NCBI RefSeq assembly: GCF_051020955.1
Contig: NC_135014.1
Location: 3,356,501-3,420,500 of the forward strand
Reading direction: 5' to 3'
Source of the DNA: Megalopta genalis
Lineage: Eukaryota; Arthropoda; Insecta; Hymenoptera; Halictidae
DNA: 64,000 nucleotides
In this document: piece by piece, positions 57,717-64,000 of the stretch
Layout of the letters: the number at the start of each line of letters is the position of its first letter
Position numbering within the stretch: position 1 is the first letter of the stretch
Notes under the pieces: model-generated
What the model saw: only the letters and a program-made list of their open reading frames with translations
Databases searched by the model: none
Told to the model about the DNA's origin: nothing
Program-made: the position numbers and the translations under genes

Positions 57717-58560
57717 GACCCCACTAATGTTGATGGCCTTATTAACGTGGTCAGCCGAAGCGAATTTAATTCCCGGCAATTTGTAATATTGACTGCGAGA
57801 ATTATTTTCCGGGCGTGACTAGGTGCTCCGCCAACTCGACGAGCTCTCGAGTGCCACTCGCCGGTGCTGCGGTTCGTGCTCCTTGAGTTACATGATAAAT
57901 ATACAAGGTAATCTTTGCGTTACCGCCACGGCGATGCTTTAATTACAATTCTCGCGCGCGTTTCGACGAAGCTCCGCAAACAGATTTAACGAAGCAGGAC
58001 GATCATTTTTCTTCGGAAGATCTTCGCGTCTTCTTAACGATTATTTACCGCCGATTCTTCGCGGATTATTTATACCTCCGTGTTGCCTCGCTGTTTATAC
58101 AGGGTAAGCAGTTCGAAACGGATCGTCCGGATGATTTAGAGGGAATCCTGGTCTTCTTGACAAGTCCTTAATCTTTGACTTTCTATGTGTTTTCTAGTTT
58201 TACACATTTCAAGTGTGACAATGTTGCGTGACGATTTCATTTCGTCTGCACGCATTATTGTATTTTGTTATTTTAGAAATGTTCTTGAACTCTTTTGACT
58301 AAACAAATTTTTCACTACATTCATAACTGTTTACATTATTTTTAATTACGTTAGATTTCAATCACATGGTAATTAAAATACGTTGTAATTCAGTTGCATA
58401 ATTCGAACCTTTCGGTTCATTCGATTGCTAATTACTTTAATCACGAGTGTCACTCAAATACAATGCGATTGAAATACAAATGTAATTGAATTACAGTCCT
58501 TCAAGTTGCAGTTGAGAACTTTTGAAAAAGTGAGATATACATATTTATGTTTTTCTTTCG
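57717..58560. other. GC-rich island 57730-58110, then AT-rich
   Basis: At 58098-58100 TA-CAGGGTAAGCAGTTCG looks like a lone MITE end. No gene recognised. Confidence 0.35.
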
Positions 58561-58930
58561 TATACTTATTTTTTATCTTTCCTGCGTATTTTTTATCTGT
58601 TATTACCTATTAATTTATTATTTTTTAATTCGTAATTTTAATTCAATTATAACGCCATTCGTAATTTTAATTCAATTACACTGTAATTCGTATTTTTAAT
58701 TCAATTACATTGTAATTCGTAATTAATATAATTCAATTACATTCGAAAAATCGTAATTCCAAATTAATGTAATTTAATTACATTGTAATCCGTGATTATT
58801 GTAATTTAATCACTTAGTATTTCGTAATCGTACTTCAATTTTAATTCGAAATTACATTGTGAATGAAAATTTGAATTACAAATTATAATGTAATTGATTT
58901 ACTTTGTAATTTATTAATTTATTAAGTGTT
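58561..58930 (+). repeat. Degenerate AT array (GTAATTTTAATTCAATTACA)n
   Basis: Diverged units of about 30-40 bp alternating TTCAATTACATT and GTAATTCGTAATT. No coding frame. Confidence 0.8.
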
Positions 58931-59656
58931 AGTTAATTAATATAGTGATGGTACTGTTTTTTAAGGACATATTATGTCACAGTGAATAAAAGGCAACCTC
59001 TCAAATAATTTATTCCTTTTACTTTGTCGCACAACTGATATATTAGAAACACTTTAACGATAATCGTCATGCAGTACACCGTGAATTACGATGCAATTTA
59101 TACGGGCACCATTTGAAACCTGTTACAAGCAGTAACATTTTATTGCATTTAATCTTTCGTCCTCTCTTAGGAGACATCGTAAATTTAGTTAGCGACCGCG
59201 GTTAACGCTTTTAATGGCACATTAAAAGATTGTCGTTAATATTTGCCGGATTTAATATTTTATTTGTTACAAACAGGGCAAAGTTAGATCGTATAATATG
59301 CTGCGCGAAATACGAAAACGACGTTAATCACGGTCATCGGTTGGAATAGAGGAAATGCGAGAATATATACGAACGTGGGATTTCGACTCGTGTTTTTCGA
59401 ACAAGGGTTTGCGTTCGTTTGCGTCTGTTTGCAGAAGAGAATTGTTGGGCCGGTGTGGAAAACTCCTCGCGTATGAGAGTTTCTTTCAGATTGAACGCGC
59501 TCGTACGAATGTTTGCCGGCGAGTGTTTGCTGATTAAATACCTGCGTGTATGAGAACGTTTGTCTTTCGATGCTTGTCATTAAATGCGCGCGTATGAATG
59601 AATGTTGGAAACCCGACATAGCAAAATTCCCAGTTCCATTTCCGAATCTTATATCT
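58931..59656. other. Unassigned; possible old TTAA element end at 59153
   Basis: TTAA at 59149-59152 followed by TCTTTCGTCCTCTCTTAGGA and GACATCGTAAATTTAG resembles the piggyBac-like left end (CTGTCCCCTCTCGTGGGACA), strongly diverged. A 134-codon minus ORF (59284-59688) has no domain. Confidence 0.3.
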
Positions 59657-60062
59657 GAGCCGTTTATTTTGAAAGTGGCATAAGTCACTTTTTCAAAAAA
59701 ATCGAGTTAATGGTAACACTAATTACAATTGAACGGTATCTTTTCATTTCAAAAAAAATTGCAATCAATAAGTTCAGAACTATTGAGATTTGTTCGAGAG
59801 AAGTTTTGCTAATTAACGGTATAACAAACATGTTTATTTTGAAAGTGGCTCAAGTCACTTTACCGTAATGAAAAGTGGTGATTTTTTAATGTTTATACGA
59901 AATTATTTACACTGAGAAAAATATCAGTATCCTGAGATAACAAATACAAGTAAATCTTCTCGAAAGTTAGCATCCATATTTTTAAACGTGTTAAAACGCA
60001 AACTCTTAAATGTATCGACTTAAAAACAAAGTGACTGATGCCACTTTTAAAATAAATTTATA
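59657..60062 (+). mobile_element. GAGCC-terminus MITE, copy 3 (about 405 bp)
   Basis: GAGCCGTTTATTTTGAAAGT and the subterminal repeats match the larger copies, but the ORF-bearing middle is deleted between the second AAAGTGGC.AAGTC motif and the right end. The right terminus is decayed (AAATAAATTTA). Confidence 0.85.
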
Positions 60063-60328
60063 GGATGGTGTGAAATCATAGTGTCTTAAGTGACATTATC
60101 GAAAATTTTGTCTTATGTCTTAAAATATGATCTATACGTACCGAAAATGTTAAAAAGATAAGCAAAATAGATCATAAAGTTATTTTAAATTAACCGAGCC
60201 CTTAATTATCTTGAGAATAAATTTGGTCAGCAAACAATACACGTGTTAGCAAACAATAATCCTTGTTTCTCACAATAAGGAAAATGTGATTTACGCCACT
60301 ATGATTCCAGCCCACTGAATTATGACTA

Positions 60329-60457
60329 GACTTGCGGATCTCCATGGAAAATAAAAATTGTCTGCAATTTTGCAAGATAAAGGAATTATGCACAAGTTTC
60401 TCAATATCGCTTAATCTTGTCTCTCTAATCTTGTCATAATTGCATAAAATCCGCAGT
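60329..60457. mobile_element. GACTGCGGAT-family MITE (short)
   Basis: TA-GACTTGCGGATCTCCATGGA and TTGCATAAAATCCGCAG. Confidence 0.75.
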
Positions 60458-61066
60458 GAAACTATGACACTTCGAAAATTGAATATTTTTCTTTTCATAA
60501 TCTGTATCAATGCGAAATTATACCAAATTCTATCTAATTAGAGTAATTATTTCCAACGTTATATCATTTTATACAATTTTATTTTAAGCGTTAGTTAGTA
60601 TTACTTCACGAATATTCAAGTTGCTGATTGCTGGTATGTGAAAATTCTCTGATCGATAACCTTTTAACATATGTCAATCGTTGGCAGGAACCTCCTGAAA
60701 ATCAACTGTTATGGTGTCCTTGATAACATATATTACCCAATAAACATCATTTTTATCTTTTATGTAGGTATATAAATCGCATGATTAATGATGTAACGAG
60801 TCTAGACCTTTCCGAACGAAATACGAGGGTCACTCCACCCAAGTTACCCTATTTCTTCCGAAAGAGATAAATCGTTGCTGTTTAGTGACAATACAGGTTG
60901 TTACAAAAATAGTGATTCAAACCTTTAACGATTTATAGTATTAGTTTATAGTATGATTATATAGTTATAGTATTCGCAGGTTTGTATTACATTTCCATTT
61001 ATAAAATAATCCTTGTTGACGCAAGTCTAATAATATTATCACGTCATCGAATAATATTAGATATTA
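60458..61066. other. Unassigned AT-rich
   Basis: Nothing recognised. Confidence 0.3.
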
Positions 61067-61883
61067 TTATGGGTACCCATAAGTAATCAATTATTTTGCA
61101 TTCATAGACATTTTTTTAAAATAATATTTTTATTTTTTAATCGATTATATAATCACCGTCATTATCGATAATTTGTTGCCATCGTTTCTGTACAAGTTCA
61201 CTCCCACCTTTGTAAAAGACTGGCGGACATGATTCAAAATAAGATTCAAGGTGTATTTTAACATCGGTTAAATAATTAACGGTTTTATTTCGTAGCGAAT
61301 GCTTCAGAGACCTGAAAAAATGGTAGTCCGACGATGGTAGAACTTCCCAGCCTAACTGCTTAATTTTTTCTTGAACGAATTTCGCTGTATGAGGTCGTGC
61401 ATAATCATTATTGACCTCAACATTAGTGACATAATCATTATTGACCTCAGCAACCTATATCTCTTGTCTATATACCTTCCCAATATTCCATTTAGGCGGT
61501 TTTATATGGTTGACCAAGTATAGACTCAAGGCTTCTTGATAATTCCTGTATACTTAACCTTGGATCAGACCTTATTAGAGATTTTAAGGCATCATTATCG
61601 AATTGAACTAGGCGTCCACTCATCTGCATATGTATCACAAATTCTCCTGATTGTTTCTGTTACTACTAAATCCGTACACAATTACGAATACGGCTTTCAG
61701 AAGGTACAAAATCCGCCATTTTGTTGCAAGGCTATAAAAAATTATACTATTGGGAATAAATTACTAACAAACTGGTTGAAGAATAACACTAAAAAAAATT
61801 GTGCTTACACTTGTCCGGTTGTCACAGAACTAATGAAAAATAAGGTCTTGGGAAAATAATTGATTTCTCATGGGTACTCTTAG
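61067..61883 (-). mobile_element. mariner-like element of a third lineage, deleted (817 bp)
   Basis: TA at 61065-61066 and 61884-61885. Termini TTATGGGTACCCATAAG and (complement) CTAAGAGTACCCATGAG, both followed by an AATCAATTATTTT block. The terminal repeats differ from both other mariners in the window. The middle, with most of the transposase, is lost. Confidence 0.85.
61137..61719 (-). pseudogene. mariner transposase remnant
   Basis: On the minus strand it starts MADFVPSESRIRNCVRI-stop at 61719; a further N-terminal piece reads SLIRSDPRLSIQELSRSLES. The C-terminal part has NDYARPHTAKFVQEKIKQLGW, then SSDYHFFRSLKHSLRNKTVNY with the HPxYSPDLAP block missing, and ends RWQQIIDNDGDYIID. Stops, frameshifts and deletions rule out activity. 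The 107-codon plus-strand ORF at 61536-61859 is the antisense of this remnant and not a gene. Confidence 0.85.
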
Positions 61884-62231
61884 TATTATAAAAGTCGAAT
61901 TTCTGTCGAAAGAATCGACTTTTGGACCCATGACATTCTTTACTGCTTGTAGTGAGTACTATGAATACTTAAAGTCTTGAATCTCTTTCTTTTAACAGCC
62001 AGTATAGAATCATTATTAATCTAGACGTATCGTAAACTTAAGGTCTTGAACCACATTTTTTTAACACCCTCTATAGAATCAGTATTAGTCTTAGAGTGAT
62101 GACGACCGTCAAATTGACTCCTAACACCAGTGATGATGTACGTCAAATTGACTTAGTATCACTAGAAAACTTGATAGCAAATTAACTCTGTAACAATAAA
62201 TGATGCCTTAAGACCAAACTGACTCTGTACT
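61884..62231 (+). repeat. Local duplication (period about 69 bp) and degenerate edge of the minisatellite
   Basis: TATAGAATCA.TATTA occurs near 62004 and 62071 in matching context. From 62105 the motifs GTCAAATTGACT and AACTCTGTA foreshadow the 36 bp array. Confidence 0.65.
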
Positions 62232-62843
62232 GCTAATGATACCACTATTGATATGGAGTCAGTTCGATATCAAGTCACCATTATTGATACGGAGTTAATT
62301 TGGCATCAAGTCACCATTACTGATACGGAGCCAATTTGACATCAAATCGCTGTAATTGATATGGAGTCAACTTGACATCAAATCACTATAATTGATACGG
62401 AGTCAAATTGACATCAAGTCACCATTATTGATACAGAGTTAATTTGGCATCAAGTCACCATTATTAATACGGAGTCAATTTGACGTCAAATCGCTATAAT
62501 TGATACGGAGTCAAATTGACATCAAGTCACCATTATTGATACAGAGTTAATTTGGCATCAAGTCACCATTATTGATACAGAATTAATTTGGCATCAAGTC
62601 ACCATTACTAATACGGAGTCAATTTGACATCAAATCACTATAATTGATACGGAGTCAAATTGACATCAAGTCACCATTATTGATACAGAGTTAACTTGGC
62701 ATCAGGTCACCATTACTGATAAGGAGCCAATTTGACATCAAGTCGCTATAATTGATACGGAGTCAACTCGACATCAAGTCACCATTATTGATCCAGAGTT
62801 AATTTGGCATCAAATCACCATTACTGATACGGAGCCAATTTAT
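62232..62843 (+). repeat. 36 bp minisatellite, about 17 units
   Basis: Consensus built from TTGATACGGAGTCAAATTGA followed by CATCAAGTCACCATTA. At least two unit types (GAGTCAAATTGACATC and GAGTTAATTTGGCATC) alternate in blocks, giving a higher-order pattern. Units are directly adjacent; stops occur in all frames. Confidence 0.92.
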
Positions 62844-64000
62844 TCGACAAAATAGTGGTCACTGCTCGAAGGTTAGCCTCGACATATAGTAAATTTAAAC
62901 TCTTGAGCCAGTTCATTTGAACAGTTCGCACAATAGAGCATGCTGGAAAGACTATTATTGGTGCGGCAGGTTGTGCAGTCTGACCCCGATAAAAATCTGT
63001 TTCTGATGCTCGCTAGCTCGTCGCCGTTGCTGCAGGCGATTCTTGGCTCGGCGAGAGCGCCGGGCACGTTGAAGGGCGAAGAGGAAGAGGAGTTTGTTGC
63101 TCGCGACACACTCGACCCCCGTCTCGGCTTGGAACGGAACGGTTCGCCAGAAACGACTTGCACGACCACTAAAAAACCCGTATGCGAAATGAGCTGCCAA
63201 GCACCCACGGGAGATTCCTTCTGTCTATTATACATGACCGCGTGCGCCGCGCGCTGCTCGCCACGCCGGTTCCGTTAACTACGTCTCGCGAGGAGAGCTT
63301 TGCAAACTCCTCACGCTCGACGCCGTCCGGGGCGGCCTTGGGAAGGCCATGGGAGGTTGGGGCGACACGGGTTCACCGTCTCCAGCCTCCCGGTTCCCGG
63401 CACGAGCAGACACCATGACTCGAACGGAGCGGACCGGCTCGAATAGATAGAGAGAGAGGGGCGTCCTAGTCCTCGAGAGCTTGCGGCTAGGGTTATTAAT
63501 GGGCCAGGCGTGACATCCCGCGAAATAACGTCTTTCCACGAAGCTACCAAGACCGAGAGCCAGGTAGCTGCGAACTCTATAGTTAGTCGGTTGTCTCCTC
63601 ATAGGCGTTAACTGGGCCAAGAACTGCTCATTTTCGAGAAACGAGGGCTTCCCTGTCTTCCTATTCCGTCCACCTTCGGCAAACCCTTACTCCTTCCTGT
63701 TCACCGTTTTTTTTCTTATTTTTCCGGTTGATCCGCTTACATTCGACCCTGCTCCCATCGGCTTTCATTACGTTTTTACCTCCGCCGCGTTGCGCCGACA
63801 ACTTGTGAACCACCCTCTTCGCTCGTTTAAAGTCCCATCCACCCACCTCTTCGGGTTTGATAATTATCTTTAACCGAGGCGGCTGCGCTCGCCCGGCCGT
63901 CGCCTTTGGCCCCGAGGCGGGACAAGGATTGCGGTATGATCTCGGTTTCTTCAGGATTTCCAGGCACATTCGTTTTACATGTTCAGCTTCTGCGGAATAG
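62844..64000. other. GC-rich island with unassigned ORFs
   Basis: Open on both strands. The plus ORF 62940-63278 (112 codons, MLERLLLVRQVVQSDPDKNL...) and minus ORF 62873-63235 overlap; neither shows a known domain. 63661-63969 minus is Lys/Arg-rich. The composition suggests a promoter, first exon or regulatory block close to a gene beyond the window, but nothing proves it. Confidence 0.3.

Noticed and set aside
61536..61859. 107-codon plus-strand ORF
   Set aside because: Antisense of the mariner remnant on the minus strand.
62232..62843. CRISPR-like repeat array
   Set aside because: The 36 bp units are directly adjacent with no spacers, and the setting is a eukaryotic genome. It is a minisatellite.
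1..64000. Endogenous viral sequences
   Set aside because: No polymerase, capsid or envelope motif was recognised in any translated ORF; the only retroelement traces are solo LTRs.

Overview
This 64 kb window reads as non-genic, repeat-laden insect nuclear DNA. It is AT-rich, broken by GC-richer unique-sequence islands, and packed with small DNA transposons: mariner, Tc1, TTAA-targeting piggyBac-like elements and many hairpin MITEs. There is no operon structure, no dense coding, and no rRNA or tRNA gene that I could see. The transposon mix and base composition suggest a hymenopteran such as an ant, but this is an inference; nothing in the window fixes the species.

Layout. 1-5.7 kb: a mariner (390-1832) split by a TTAA MITE, a second TTAA MITE, a possible solo LTR and an internally deleted mariner (3882-4464). 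6.7-10.3 kb: two copies of a 365 bp near-perfect hairpin MITE, a 121 bp tandem array and AT microsatellites. 11.4-12.9 kb: a hairpin MITE with a piggyBac-like element inserted in its right arm at TTAA. 14.8-16.4 kb: a MITE fragment, a fold-back element and a deleted mariner inside an inverted repeat. 18.5-19.6 kb: an element with GAGCC termini and a 90-codon ORF. 21-24 kb: a TTAA element, a nested MITE and degenerate arrays. 28.0-28.6 kb: a solo LTR with a 5 bp target duplication. 30.6-35 kb: fold-back elements and a composite TTAA element. 40.8-44.1 kb: a decayed Tc1 whose terminal repeat holds a GAGCC element. 45-49 kb: further TTAA elements. 50.3-51.3 kb: a 961 bp fold-back element. 53-54.6 kb: a pile-up of TTAA ends and MITEs. 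56.7-57.7 kb: a nest of up to four levels. 59.7-62.8 kb: a GAGCC MITE, a mariner remnant and a 36 bp minisatellite.

Host genes. The best candidate is a short minus-strand exon at 49994-50090, with acceptor-like and donor-like borders and a start codon followed by a hydrophobic N-terminus. A GC-rich block at 62.9-64.0 kb holds unassigned ORFs. All recognisable transposase genes are broken or truncated, so the elements look non-autonomous or dead; whole copies with clean target duplications show they once moved using enzymes encoded elsewhere.

The most striking pattern is that at least seven TTAA-flanked families with different sequences share one end plan: TTAA, a terminal repeat of about 10-16 bp, then an adjacent palindrome of about 14-23 bp. 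The window also records the order of insertions through exact nesting.
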